Positions 42,185-49,860 of a stretch of DNA of 49,860 nucleotides are shown piece after piece (position 1 is the stretch's first letter; every line of letters starts with the position of its first letter). A program made the position numbers and the translations under genes. Under the pieces are notes generated by a model. It saw nothing but the letters and a program-made list of their open reading frames with translations, made no database searches and was not told the DNA's origin. Source of the stretch: Verrucomicrobium sp. BvORR106 (GTDB lineage Bacteria > Verrucomicrobiota > Verrucomicrobiia > Verrucomicrobiales > Verrucomicrobiaceae); contig NZ_BATR01000055.1 of assembly GCF_000739655.1 (NCBI RefSeq), positions 1 through 49,860 on the forward strand. The letters run 5' to 3'.

Positions 42185-43063
42185 ATGAACGTCCACCATC
42201 TTGAACTGTTTTTCTACGTGGCCCGGCATGGCGGGGTGAGCGCGGCCGCCCGGCACATCCCCTACGGCATCCAGCAACCGGCCATCAGCGCACAGATTCT
42301 GCAACTGGAGGACAATCTCGGCGTCACCTTGTTCCGCCGTCGCCCCTTTCAGCTCACGAGGGAGGGGCAGGTCCTCTTTGCTTATATAGAGCCATTCTTC
42401 GGAGGTTTGGATGACATGGCCCGACGCTTGCGGGGTGGGGTGGACAATCGGCTCCGCATTGCAGCTCCAGAAATTGTCCAGCGGGAGTACTTGCCGGAAC
42501 TCCTGGCGCGCATGAAGCAGCGCGTGCCAGGGTTTCATTTCACCCTCACTCAGGGGCGCCAACAGGAAATCGAGGCCCTGCTGGAGTCTCAGGAGATTGA
42601 CTTGGGCCTCTCCGTGCTAACCGACAAGGCGGGGCCCAACATCCAGATTCGCGAGGTGGCCACCCTTTCCATGGTGCTGCTGGTCTCTGAATCCAGCGGC
42701 ATTCAGCACGCTCAGGAGGTGCTGGAGCAGGATCGCATCGAGCTGCCCCTGATCACTCTCAGCTCCTTCGAAGGTGTGAGCCGCACCTTCCAGGCCTACC
42801 TCCGCACCCGCGGGGTGGACTGGCTTCCCAGCCTGGAACTGGGGGGGCTGGATCTGGTTAATCGGTACGTGGAGGGGGGGTTTGGCGTGGGACTCAGTTT
42901 GCAGCTGCCCAAGATGAAGGCGGCATCCGGGGTGAGGGAGTTGCCTTTGCCGGGGGCTCCCCCGGTCACCTTCGGGGCACTTTGGGCGGGGAAGCTCACG
43001 GCTCCAGCCGAAGTCTTCGTGCGGGAGGCCGAGTTGCTGGCTGGAGAGTTATTTTCAAGATGA
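42185..43063 (+). CDS. LysR-family transcriptional regulator
   Basis: The 292-residue protein has a winged helix-turn-helix at 1-62 (HHLELFFYVARHGGVSAAAR, then QPAISAQILQLEDNLGVTLF) and a periplasmic-binding-protein-like effector domain (about 88-290). LysR regulators commonly control a divergent neighbour from a shared promoter region. Here that is the 131-bp gap to the DUF2339-DUF3999 pair, which contains AT-rich stretches near 42117-42155 but no operator I can define with certainty. The effector is unknown. Confidence 0.92.
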   Translation: MNVHHLELFFYVARHGGVSAAARHIPYGIQQPAISAQILQLEDNLGVTLFRRRPFQLTREGQVLFAYIEPFFGGLDDMARRLRGGVDNRLRIAAPEIVQREYLPELLARMKQRVPGFHFTLTQGRQQEIEALLESQEIDLGLSVLTDKAGPNIQIREVATLSMVLLVSESSGIQHAQEVLEQDRIELPLITLSSFEGVSRTFQAYLRTRGVDWLPSLELGGLDLVNRYVEGGFGVGLSLQLPKMKAASGVRELPLPGAPPVTFGALWAGKLTAPAEVFVREAELLAGELFSR

Positions 43064-43113
43064 ATTCAAGGCTGGACGCCTGGAGCGTTTTGCCCTTAAA
43101 CTTCAATTCTGCC

Positions 43114-43323
43114 ATGCGTTTTTTCGCCCGAATTCTCTGGATCGTCGCGTTCTTGGTGGCCACCTACTCTTGGATGGTGGCCTTCGAGCACGGCTTCGGA
43201 TGGGCGGGTTTTCGCGATGGGTTCAAGGGGGAATGGCGCAATCTTGCGGCATTCGTCACTGGTAAGCCCGTTGGGCCGCAACCTGTTACCCCTGCCATGC
43301 CGGCTGCTCCGGCGGCAAAATAG
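43114..43323 (+). CDS. Small single-span membrane protein
   Basis: The 69-residue protein has one membrane helix (about 4-24, RFFARILWIVAFLVATYSWMV), a conserved-looking aromatic stretch (FEHGFGWAGFRDGFKGEW) and a short Pro/Ala-rich tail. No family is recognised. It lies 50 bp after the LysR gene and 65 bp before the TPR gene, so it may be carried on the TPR transcript. The ATG at 43114 was chosen because the helix begins there. Confidence 0.6.
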   Translation: MRFFARILWIVAFLVATYSWMVAFEHGFGWAGFRDGFKGEWRNLAAFVTGKPVGPQPVTPAMPAAPAAK

Positions 43324-43388
43324 CTCCCCCCGCCCGCTTCCTAATTTTACTTACAACGTCAAAACTTCACGAGACCTCCATCAATTCC

Positions 43389-44771
43389 ATGACAGAAGCC
43401 GATCTTGCCCCTCAGCAGAAAAACTTGTGGCTCAAAGGTGTCAGTGCCTATCAGCTAAAGAACTTTGACTACGCCATCAGTCTTGTGCTTACCGTGGTCA
43501 AGCAGGCACCGGAGTTCCTTGATGGACGCAAACTGCTCCGCCGTGCCGAAGGAGAAAAGTTCCGCAGCCAGAAGAAAGGCCTCTTTGGCGGTGGATTGAG
43601 CATGGGCGGCATCAAGCTGGGGCCCGCCTCCAAAAAGGATCCATGGGAGCAGATTGCCGATCTGGAAGAGAATGTCTTCCAAAAGGATCCCTACAACTCG
43701 GGTGCCAACCAGAGCCTGTATGATCTGGCCATGCGCCTCGGGCAGAACCATCTGGCTGCCTTTGCGCTGGAAACCATCAGAGAGGGACAGCCGACCAACA
43801 CCCGGAACATGCATCAACTGGCCCTCCATTACATGGCCATTGATGAGCCAGAGAAGGCCAGCGAAACCTATCGCCTGGTACTGAAGCATGATCCGACGGA
43901 CATGGACGCCATCAAGGGCGAGAAGGATGCGGCGGCCAAGACTTCCATGATGCGCCAGGGCTGGCAGCAGGAAGGTGGCTTCGACAAGGCCAAGCGTGAC
44001 AAGGACCAGTCGAACCGTGATGAGGCCATGAGTCGCCAGGGGATGACCCCGGAGCAGATGCAGGGACTCCTGCTACAGCTCGCGGCCGACTACGAGAAGG
44101 ATCCCAACAACGTCAACGTGGTGAAGAAGATCGCCGACCTCTACGAGCGTCTGGACGACTTGGACAGCGCCATGAGCTACTACGACTGGGCCGCCCAGCT
44201 CGCCCCGGGCGACGTGGCGCTGCAGGCCCGCATCGAGCAGGTGCGCAACAAGGCGGGTGAAAAGCTCATCCAACAGATGGAAGCTGAAATTGAGGCGGAT
44301 CCAGATGCTCCGGACATCGAAGAAAAGCGGGAAGCAATCCGCGCTAGCAAGCGTGAGCGGCTCTCCACCCTCCTGACAGAGGCCAAATCCAAGGTGGACC
44401 GCAACCCGACGGACAAGCAGTACCGCTTCGACTACGCCACGATCCTCTTCCAGGCGGAACAGTACCGCGAGGCCATCCCCGAGCTTCAGCAGGCCAAGAG
44501 CAACCCGCACATCCGCAACAAGGCACTGCTCATGCTGGGCAAGTGCTTTGAGAGGTTGAACATGAACGACTTGGCCATCAACGCGATGAACGAGGCCGTG
44601 AAGGAAATCCCTGCCTTTAACAACGAGAAGAAGGAAATCCTCTACGAACTGGGCAAAACCTACCAGAAGGTGGGCAAGGCCGATGACTACCTCAACTGCA
44701 TGAAGGAGATCTACAACAACGACTACGGCTACAAAGACGTGGCGGCCCGCGTGGAATCGTCCTACGCATAA
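43389..44771 (+). CDS. TPR-repeat protein
   Basis: This 460-residue cytoplasmic protein has no signal peptide. TPR-like helices are readable at about 10-50, 100-170 (HQLALHYMAIDEPEKASETYRLVLKHDP), 215-270 (NVVKKIADLYERLDDLDSAM) and 330-440. A charged coiled section lies in the middle (about 280-330), and a Gly-rich segment (GLFGGGLSMGGIKLGPASKK) sits near residue 65. Abundant proteins of this layout are widespread in Verrucomicrobia and Planctomycetes, but their partners are unknown. A terminator follows, so it is probably the last gene of its transcript. Confidence 0.82.
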   Translation: MTEADLAPQQKNLWLKGVSAYQLKNFDYAISLVLTVVKQAPEFLDGRKLLRRAEGEKFRSQKKGLFGGGLSMGGIKLGPASKKDPWEQIADLEENVFQKDPYNSGANQSLYDLAMRLGQNHLAAFALETIREGQPTNTRNMHQLALHYMAIDEPEKASETYRLVLKHDPTDMDAIKGEKDAAAKTSMMRQGWQQEGGFDKAKRDKDQSNRDEAMSRQGMTPEQMQGLLLQLAADYEKDPNNVNVVKKIADLYERLDDLDSAMSYYDWAAQLAPGDVALQARIEQVRNKAGEKLIQQMEAEIEADPDAPDIEEKREAIRASKRERLSTLLTEAKSKVDRNPTDKQYRFDYATILFQAEQYREAIPELQQAKSNPHIRNKALLMLGKCFERLNMNDLAINAMNEAVKEIPAFNNEKKEILYELGKTYQKVGKADDYLNCMKEIYNNDYGYKDVAARVESSYA

Positions 44772-44800
44772 GTCACAGATTCGCCTTCAAGTTGAACGCT

Positions 44801-44836
44801 TTAGGCCGGTCTCCGCAAGGGGGCCGGCTTTTTGTT
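44801..44836 (+). terminator. Rho-independent terminator after the TPR gene
   Basis: GCCGG (from about 44805) pairs with CCGGC (to about 44829), extended by flanking bases, and TTTTTGTTT follows. It separates the TPR gene from rex. Confidence 0.75.
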
Positions 44837-44849
44837 TATGTGGGGTTCC

Positions 44850-44883
44850 TTGACAAACTCCAGACCTTTGTGAAATTTCACAA
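44850..44883 (+). promoter_or_regulatory. Probable rex promoter with an overlapping operator
   Basis: TTGACA at 44850-44855 is a perfect -35 box. A 16-bp perfect palindrome, TTGTGAAATTTCACAA (44868-44883), covers the expected -10 region and abuts the GTG start at 44884. The half-sites TTGTGAA and TTCACAA are those of known Rex operators, but the spacer here is 2 bp and not the usual 4. It suggests autorepression. The start point would fall at or next to the GTG, so the mRNA may be leaderless. Confidence 0.65.
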
Positions 44884-45504
44884 GTGACAAGAATCGAAAT
44901 CCCCCGGAAAACCGTCTACCGCCTCTCGATCTACCAGCGATGCCTCCAGAGACTGAAGGACAACATGATGGAGACTGTCTCCTCTGAGGCGCTTGCCAAG
45001 GCGGCAGGGGTGAAGTCCACGCAGTTGCGCAAGGATTTGACCTACTTCGGCCAGTTCGGCACGCGTGGTCTCGGGTACAATGTGGCCGGGCTGAGCGGTG
45101 CCATTGGCGAGGTTCTGGGGCGTTCCCGCCTGCAGCCCGTGATCCTGGTTGGGGTGGGGAACCTGGGTGCAGCCTTGCTCCGCTATGGTGGATTCCAGAA
45201 GGAGGGGTTCGAGATCGTGTCCGCGTTTGACGTGCGCCCTGATCCGAAGCGCATGAAGGGCCTCAAGATCCCCCTGATGGATGCCAAGGAACTGTCGTCG
45301 TTCATCCGGGAGAACCACATCAAGATGGCCATCCTCACGGTGCCTGCCACGCACGGCCAGGAGGTGGTGAACGAGATGGTGGAGGCCGGGATTCAGGCCA
45401 TCCTCAACTTCTCACCCGTCGTGCTTGATGTGCCCAAGAACGTTGTCGTCAACAACGTGGACCTCGCCGTGGAACTTGAGAACCTGAGCTATTTCATCCG
45501 GTAG
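44884..45504 (+). CDS. rex: Redox-sensing transcriptional repressor Rex
   Basis: Rex senses the NADH/NAD+ ratio and represses fermentation and respiration genes when NADH is low. The 206-residue protein has the winged helix (33-56, SSEALAKAAGVKSTQLRKDL) with the family hallmark TYFGQFGTRGLGYNV, a Rossmann nucleotide-binding motif GVGNLG (90-95), and the C-terminal domain-swapping helix (VDLAVELENLSYFI). A GTG at 44884 gives the full conserved N-terminus; the next possible starts are within the DNA-binding domain. The start directly follows the palindrome, with no room for a ribosome binding site. Confidence 0.95.
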   Translation: MTRIEIPRKTVYRLSIYQRCLQRLKDNMMETVSSEALAKAAGVKSTQLRKDLTYFGQFGTRGLGYNVAGLSGAIGEVLGRSRLQPVILVGVGNLGAALLRYGGFQKEGFEIVSAFDVRPDPKRMKGLKIPLMDAKELSSFIRENHIKMAILTVPATHGQEVVNEMVEAGIQAILNFSPVVLDVPKNVVVNNVDLAVELENLSYFIR

Positions 45505-45574
45505 AAGGCGCGAGGGCATCCGCGGGCTGGTTTTGATATTTGACGGGGGCCGCCGCCCGTCGGATGTAGGCGGC

Positions 45575-45787
45575 ATGGACCGCCCAGCCGCTATTGCTCA
45601 GATCAGGGAAGCTTGCAAAAACATCGCCCTTCAGTTCATGAAGCTTCATCCGGCCCTACCCGGCTTGAACGATGCGGAGACGATGAGCGATTGCATCAAA
45701 GCGGTGCATGAGATGACGGTGCAGCTTGAGACCATCAAGAAGAAGGTGGGGAAGCTGGAGCGTGCTGATGACAGCACCTTGCTGTAG
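45575..45787 (+). CDS. Small hypothetical helical protein
   Basis: The 70-residue protein is mostly helical (AAIAQIREACKNIALQFM and MTVQLETIKKKVGKLE) and could form a short coiled coil. No known motif is present. It starts 70 bp after rex and may share its transcript. An in-frame TTG start at 45533 is less likely. The assignment as a gene rests on coding-like composition and the ATG only. Confidence 0.5.
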   Translation: MDRPAAIAQIREACKNIALQFMKLHPALPGLNDAETMSDCIKAVHEMTVQLETIKKKVGKLERADDSTLL

Positions 45788-45855
45788 AGGAAGTGAGGAC
45801 GAGAGGTTGATGGGAAGGTTGGATGTCTCGATGAGAGCAATCTTGGCTGGCACCT

Positions 45856-46058
45856 TCAAAGGTCGCGGCAGCGTCTTGGAGTGCTGGCGCCTTGACGCCG
45901 CTTTCGCCGGCGGGTGAAGGGGCGTTGTGCCTTGAACCGCTGTCCTGCTGATTGGAGGAGGCGGTGGTGATGGGCTTCGCTGTGGCTGTGCGGTGCCTCG
46001 CGCTTGGTCGCGGTTAGAAAACGGTGTCAAGCCACCGTACTCCAAGACGCTTCGCGAC
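45856..46058 (+). repeat. REPIN-like palindromic element, copy C
   Basis: The third copy of the element at 36333 and 36609, about 203 bp and in the same orientation. Both arms are conserved (GCGTCTTGGAGT and ACTCCAAGACGC); one right-arm base differs (TCAAGC for TCGAGC). It lies in the 387-bp gap 45788-46174, which otherwise holds only the terminator at 46112. Confidence 0.8.
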
Positions 46059-46111
46059 GTTGGGGCGGTGGGCTCGCTGGGTATCCCGACTGGTCTCGCT
46101 GGCAATCCTCC

Positions 46112-46152
46112 AAAACAAAAAAGGCCGCCGCAGTGTTTCACCGCGGCGGCCT
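46112..46152 (-). terminator. Rho-independent terminator of the HerA-like gene
   Basis: A perfect 9-bp GC stem (GGCCGCCGC with GCGGCGGCC, 46123-46152) around a 12-base loop is followed on the minus strand by TTTTTTGTTTT. It lies 23 bp beyond the ATPase stop codon. Confidence 0.85.
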
Positions 46153-46174
46153 GTGAATCGATCAACCGATCACG

Positions 46175-48637
46175 CTACTCTGCCACCCAGAGAATGCCGA
46201 CAGCACTTGGGGTGATGTTCTTCTTGAGCGGATTGAGCTGGATCGTCTCGAAGACCAGTGTGGTGGGGTCGTACTGATCACGGATCTTCTGGATCTCATC
46301 CGTGAGCTGTTTGTCCAGTTCCCGGAGTTCCTGGTCATAACGCTCCACTTCATCCTCGGCAGCGGAGGCTTCTTTGGATTCTCGCCAGGCGGAGCCTACT
46401 TTGCTCACTGTGGTGCTGCTGAAGGCGCTGCTTTTGCGGCCAAAGAGGGCACCCAGCAATCCGCCGCCAATTTGCATGACCGTAGAGAGCTTCGCGCTGC
46501 TGGCCTGGGCCTTCTGGGTCTCCAGCTTCTGCTGGGCCCGGGCCATCTTTTCATCGATGGCCTTCGCCTGCTTGGTCATCTTGGCACGGAGTTCCTCCAC
46601 CGCCTGATCGCGCAGTTCCCGGGCGGTCTGGTCCACGCGGACCCGGAAGTCTGCGGCCGCTTCGCCAAACTTGGAGTACGCATCCAGCAGAGGGCTGTAG
46701 AGCAGCTCGAACACCTGGTTGGAATACACCCAGTTGATGAAGTCCTTCGAGATCGTCTTATAGGTGGCGGCCTTCTGGGCCACGCTGGGAAGTTCACCGA
46801 AGGCCAGGCTTTCGTCCGGCTCGGTCTGGAGAGTGGTTAGGTCCAGGTCCTTGGGAATCTCCAGGAACTTGTCCCACAGCACCTTGGCTTTGGCGGCATC
46901 GATCTCGTTGGCCACGGTCACGGTGAGGCGACCGTTGATCTTCTTCTTGGGATCGTTGAAGAGCACCGTGGCGGAACGAAGCAGCGCTGGCGCATAGCTG
47001 GTGGCCCCGCCTTCTGTCTTGAAGTACTCCGCCACACCATCGGGGAGTTTGGGGCGGATCGAGGAACCAACTGATGCGCCCTCCTCGCTGTCATCACCAC
47101 TGCTCGGTGGCAGGAAGCCGTCGTCCTCCGTGGGAGCCGCGGCCTTGGCGGTGGTCCGGGACTTGCGCGATGAGGCGGTGGAGGAGATGCGGGTGGTGGT
47201 GGCGAACTCTGACCGCTTCGGGTCCATGAGCTGCTTGATCTGGTTGCGGCTTAGCGGACCCCTCAGGTAGGTCATGACCCAGCGTACGTTGAACACCACC
47301 GGGTGCTCCTCGTGCACGTTGTTCATCAGGAAGATGCGGTTGCCCAGGCCGGACAGGAGCTTTTCCATGTCGGCACGGTCAAACTTGGCATTCTGCGAGG
47401 AGGCCGCGCCTTCCAAGCCATCAAGCACGCGGGCCTTGTCGCGTTCCGTCTGCAGACGGCCGAGCCACCAGGTGCCGATGTTGGAGAGCGCCTTATAGTC
47501 GAGGTCCACCGGGTTCTGGGTGGCCAGCAGGATGCCCAGGCCGAAGGCCCGCGCCTGCTTGAGCAGGATCATCATCGGCTTCTTGGAGGGCGGGTTGGCC
47601 GTGGGCGGCAGGTACCCGAAGATCTCATCCATGTAGAGCATGGCCCGCAGACTGGTGGTGCCGGACTGGGCCCGCATCCATCCCAGAGTCTGGTTGAGCA
47701 GCAGGCTCACGAAGAACATGCGCTGTGCATCGCTGAGATGGGCGATGCTGAAGATGCTGACCCGGGGCTTGCCCTCGGGCGTGTAGAGCATGCTCTGGAT
47801 GTTGAGCGGCACCCCTTCCAGCCAGCTCGCAAAGCTCGGCGAGGCGAGGAGGTTGTTCAGCTTCATCGCCAGATCCGTGCGCTTCTTCTCGGAGAGAAAC
47901 TCGTCCACGGTCATCACGCCCACCTTCTGAAAGGGCGGCTGTTGGGCGAGTTGCACGAGATTCTCCAGCGTCAGGTTCTGCCCCTTGGCCCAGCAATGGG
48001 AGAAGATGTTCGCCAGGAGGATGTGCTCCGGCGACTGCATAGGATCGCCTTCCACACCGGCCAGGCTGAGCAGGCTGGTGGCGCAACTCTCCACCCGCTC
48101 GTGGAATATTTCCTCGTCCTCCAGCACCTCTGCGGGAGGGGCCTCCAGGGAGGCGACGATGGAGACGGGGATGCCAGCGTTGCTGCCGGGCGTGAAGACG
48201 GTGATGTCCACGTTGTCCCGTAGTTTCCTGATCCGCTCCGCGCTCTGGCCCCACTCGCCCAGACCCTTCTTCCAGAGGGCGGACTGGCTCTCCGCGTACT
48301 CGGTGGTGCTCTGGCCCTTCTTGCGGGCATCCTCCTCATTCACCCAGGGCTCGAAGTCGGAGCCCGCCAGGTCCGGGAAGGTCAGCAGGAAGTTGGCGAT
48401 GTCGCCTTTGGGATCAATGGCGATGATGGGGATGCCGTCCATGGCGGCTTCTTCCAGCACGGCGAGACAGAGGCCCGTCTTGCCGGAGCCGGTCATGCCC
48501 AGCACGACGCCGTGGGTCACGAGGTCCTTGGAATCATAAAGCACCAACTCGTCTTCCAGCTTGGTAGCGACGGGATCATAGGTGCGGCCGAGGTAGAAGG
48601 TGCCGGGCTGTTCGTAGATTTCGGGTTTGATTTCCAT
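46175..48637 (-). CDS. HerA/DUF853-type ATPase
   Basis: This 820-residue P-loop ATPase of the FtsK-HerA superfamily has Walker A GMTGSGKT at 47-54, Walker B AMLYMDEIFG near 340, and the LLKQARAFGLGILLATQNP segment just after, which is typical of DUF853/HerA-like proteins. An extra helical C-terminal region (about 640-800) has coiled coils and a glycine-rich GGGLLGALFG stretch that could contact a membrane or drive oligomerisation. HerA works with NurA nuclease in DNA end resection in archaea, and relatives occur in defence systems. No nuclease, SIR2 or other partner gene is adjacent here, so a defence role is not supported. The cellular function is unknown. Confidence 0.88.
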   Translation of the reverse strand: MEIKPEIYEQPGTFYLGRTYDPVATKLEDELVLYDSKDLVTHGVVLGMTGSGKTGLCLAVLEEAAMDGIPIIAIDPKGDIANFLLTFPDLAGSDFEPWVNEEDARKKGQSTTEYAESQSALWKKGLGEWGQSAERIRKLRDNVDITVFTPGSNAGIPVSIVASLEAPPAEVLEDEEIFHERVESCATSLLSLAGVEGDPMQSPEHILLANIFSHCWAKGQNLTLENLVQLAQQPPFQKVGVMTVDEFLSEKKRTDLAMKLNNLLASPSFASWLEGVPLNIQSMLYTPEGKPRVSIFSIAHLSDAQRMFFVSLLLNQTLGWMRAQSGTTSLRAMLYMDEIFGYLPPTANPPSKKPMMILLKQARAFGLGILLATQNPVDLDYKALSNIGTWWLGRLQTERDKARVLDGLEGAASSQNAKFDRADMEKLLSGLGNRIFLMNNVHEEHPVVFNVRWVMTYLRGPLSRNQIKQLMDPKRSEFATTTRISSTASSRKSRTTAKAAAPTEDDGFLPPSSGDDSEEGASVGSSIRPKLPDGVAEYFKTEGGATSYAPALLRSATVLFNDPKKKINGRLTVTVANEIDAAKAKVLWDKFLEIPKDLDLTTLQTEPDESLAFGELPSVAQKAATYKTISKDFINWVYSNQVFELLYSPLLDAYSKFGEAAADFRVRVDQTARELRDQAVEELRAKMTKQAKAIDEKMARAQQKLETQKAQASSAKLSTVMQIGGGLLGALFGRKSSAFSSTTVSKVGSAWRESKEASAAEDEVERYDQELRELDKQLTDEIQKIRDQYDPTTLVFETIQLNPLKKNITPSAVGILWVAE

Positions 48638-48724
48638 GGGAGAGGGAAGGGGTGGAGCCCAATGCGGTTAAACCATGAAGCAGGTGAAAAGACAATGGGC
48701 AAAGAACGGGGATGAGGCCGTGAC

Positions 48725-48755
48725 AAAAGAAAAGGCGCGGCAGTGATGCCGCGCC
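48725..48755 (-). terminator. Rho-independent terminator of trxA
   Basis: GGCGCGGC (48734-48741) pairs perfectly with GCCGCGCC (48748-48755) around a 6-base loop, with a TTTTCTTTTG run following on the minus strand. It lies about 57 bp beyond the thioredoxin stop. Confidence 0.82.
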
Positions 48756-48811
48756 AGTAAATGCTTGTCAGATGGACCGGTGCTGTGACCGGGCGATGAG
48801 GGCTAAATCGA

Positions 48812-49138
48812 TCAGAGGGCTTCCAGCTTGCGGCTGAGAGCATCCTTCGACTGAACGCCTACGACGACGTCCTTGGCCTGGCCGTCCTTGAAGAAGACCA
48901 GCATGGGGATGGAACGCACGTTGAACTGTGCGGCGAGGTTCTGGTTGTCGTCCACGTTCACCTTGCCGATTTTCACAGCGCCTGCCTTGTCCTTGGCCAA
49001 GTCTTCGAGGATCGGGGTGAGCATGCGGCAAGGTCCGCACCATTCGGCCCAGAAGTCCACGATCACGGGCACCGTGGAGTTTTGCACTTCGGCGGTGAAG
49101 TTTTCTTCGGTCAAGGTGACCAGGGTTTCGCTAGCCAT
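48812..49138 (-). CDS. trxA: Thioredoxin
   Basis: The 108-residue protein is a classical thioredoxin with the active site W-C34-G-P-C37 and the cis-proline P78 in RSIPML. It reduces disulfides in the cytoplasm, serving for example ribonucleotide reductase and methionine sulfoxide reductases; it is itself reduced by thioredoxin reductase. Length and all landmarks are standard. It has its own terminator downstream and another upstream at 49241, so it is probably transcribed alone. Confidence 0.97.
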   Translation of the reverse strand: MASETLVTLTEENFTAEVQNSTVPVIVDFWAEWCGPCRMLTPILEDLAKDKAGAVKIGKVNVDDNQNLAAQFNVRSIPMLVFFKDGQAKDVVVGVQSKDALSRKLEAL

Positions 49139-49240
49139 AGTATTAGGGTGTGGAAAGATTTACGCCCCCATCGTGGCGAGGGGATGCGGCGAATCAACCG
49201 GAATCGCAGAGCAACGCGGCGGTGGCCGCTGGGGAGGGAA

Positions 49241-49272
49241 ACAAAAAAGGCGCGACCGGAGTCGCGCCTTTT
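49241..49272 (-). terminator. Terminator between the 27-residue peptide gene and trxA
   Basis: GGCGCGAC (49249-49256) pairs with GTCGCGCC (49261-49268) around a 4-base loop. The minus strand continues with TTTTTTGTTT and the plus strand with TTTT, so it may work in both directions. It closes the transcript coming from 49860. Confidence 0.82.
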
Positions 49273-49299
49273 CAGTAGAAGGGAGGTCTGCGGGGCAGT

Positions 49300-49383
49300 C
49301 TAGCTACCGATCTGACTCTTCGTCAGAATGTTGATGGCAAGGACTGCGATCGAGAGCAGGAAAAGAATCCAGGCGAGAGGCAT
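49300..49383 (-). CDS. 27-residue single-helix membrane peptide
   Basis: A very short open frame, ATG to TAG on the minus strand, encodes 27 residues beginning MPLAWILFLLSIAVLAINIL and ending TKSQIGS. That is one membrane helix with a short polar tail. It sits 23 bp after the stop of the membrane protein at 49407 and 28 bp before a strong terminator, a place where a coding gene is needed to explain the spacing. No purine-rich ribosome binding site is evident, but that is common here. It may be a small subunit of the upstream protein's complex. Confidence 0.5.
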   Translation of the reverse strand: MPLAWILFLLSIAVLAINILTKSQIGS

Positions 49384-49406
49384 GGGAACAGGAGGAACGA
49401 GTTAAA

Positions 49407-49835
49407 TTACTGGTTGTAGAGGTCCGTGATCTTCTTGAGCGTGCTGTTGAACTCGTTCTTGAAGGTGCCAGTGTTCGGATCGCGAACTTCCCAAGCCGGG
49501 TTGTCGGCCGCAGGAACCATGAAGGAACTGGTTTCTCCCGGGGCAGCGGCGAAGGCCTTGTCGGAACCGAGAAGGTTCAGAAGCATCACGGCCACGGCGA
49601 GCACCGTGCAGAGAATGGCGAGAGGGGCGAGACCGGCTTCCGGATCGGTTTCCTCATAGAGAGGCGCGTTGTCTGCAGCCTGGGTGCGCTTCACTGGGGC
49701 GCTCGGAGGCGTCACCGTGCTGGCAGCCTTGGCACCACCAGCGGCGGCGCCACCAGCCATCGGGCCGGTGCCTTTGGCGAGCTGTACCGTTGCTTTGGGA
49801 AGTTGCTGAGTGGGACCTGCTCCGGACTTGGCCAT
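49407..49835 (-). CDS. Low-complexity membrane protein, possibly continuing beyond the window
   Basis: From the ATG at 49835 it encodes 142 residues: a Gly/Ala/Pro/Thr/Lys-rich N-terminal stretch (about 1-65), one membrane helix (about 70-90, LAPLAILCTVLAVAVMLLNLL) and a C-terminal domain of about 50 residues ending in a helix (NEFNSTLKKITDLYNQ). The frame stays open upstream to the window edge, and the residues there (AGGTGTSP) share the low-complexity style, so the true start may lie outside. No family was recognised. It is probably co-transcribed with the 27-residue peptide. Confidence 0.65.
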   Translation of the reverse strand: MAKSGAGPTQQLPKATVQLAKGTGPMAGGAAAGGAKAASTVTPPSAPVKRTQAADNAPLYEETDPEAGLAPLAILCTVLAVAVMLLNLLGSDKAFAAAPGETSSFMVPAADNPAWEVRDPNTGTFKNEFNSTLKKITDLYNQ

Positions 49836-49860
49836 GGGCGAAGTGCCCGTGCCGCCTGCT

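Noticed and set aside
44868-44883. Palindrome read as a CRP/FNR site
   Set aside because: The TGTGA/TCACA halves have a 4-bp spacer where CRP needs 6, and the gene is rex itself, so a Rex operator is the better reading.
46175-48637. HerA-like ATPase as part of an anti-phage defence island
   Set aside because: No nuclease, SIR2, NurA, toxin or other defence gene is adjacent; the neighbours are a repeat region and thioredoxin.
1-49860. tRNA, rRNA and riboswitch genes
   Set aside because: Reading both strands for acceptor-stem and T-loop patterns and for known riboswitch cores gave nothing I could support; a covariance-model search was not possible here.

Overview
The window looks like a piece of a GC-rich verrucomicrobial chromosome (Planctomycetes-Verrucomicrobia-Chlamydiae group). 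The evidence is the mix of families: a planctomycete-type cytochrome/DUF1549/DUF1553 protein paired with a DUF1501 protein, GYF_2-domain membrane proteins, an RDD-DUF4129-DUF4350 envelope cluster, long TPR proteins, and a Rex repressor. Many genes lack a clear Shine-Dalgarno sequence. No rRNA, tRNA, CRISPR array, prophage or complete insertion sequence was seen.

Layout. 1-3600: a secreted hypothetical protein, an M20 dipeptidase and an M50 membrane protease on the minus strand, then a secreted MsrB on the plus strand. 3600-4100: a cluster of nested palindromes without genes. 4159-8787: three overlapping genes for a PlsC-type acyltransferase, a PAP2_3 phosphatase and a rifampicin-phosphotransferase-like dikinase. 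8845-15468: a run of membrane proteins with GYF_2, RDD, zinc-ribbon, DUF4129 (broken by a frameshift at a G run) and DUF4350 domains. 15472-18470: a Tat-exported serine hydrolase and a secreted alpha/beta-hydrolase-like protein.

18555-24385 is the most unusual part. Five tightly packed genes encode a large TPR-like protein, a J-domain protein whose HPD motif reads SPE, a GrpE-like exchange factor, a second-type Hsp70 and a zinc-ribbon protein. This is a self-contained accessory Hsp70 machine. The TPR protein ends in QLDLF, a perfect match to the bacterial sliding-clamp binding motif, which raises the untested idea that the machine is tethered to the replisome.

24401-36308: hisF, a XerC/D recombinase, and an RND efflux pair whose two genes are separated by a four-helix-bundle (S23) gene bounded by 33-bp inverted repeats, followed by the DUF1549/DUF1553 and DUF1501 genes. 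36309-36882 and 45788-46122 hold three copies of a ~205-bp REPIN-like palindromic element. 36883-43063: DUF3999 and DUF2339 proteins, divergent from a LysR regulator. 43114-45787: a small membrane protein, a TPR protein, Rex with an operator-like palindrome directly abutting its GTG start, and a small hypothetical protein. 46175-49860: a HerA/DUF853-type ATPase, thioredoxin, a 27-residue membrane peptide and a membrane protein whose reading frame runs off the window edge.
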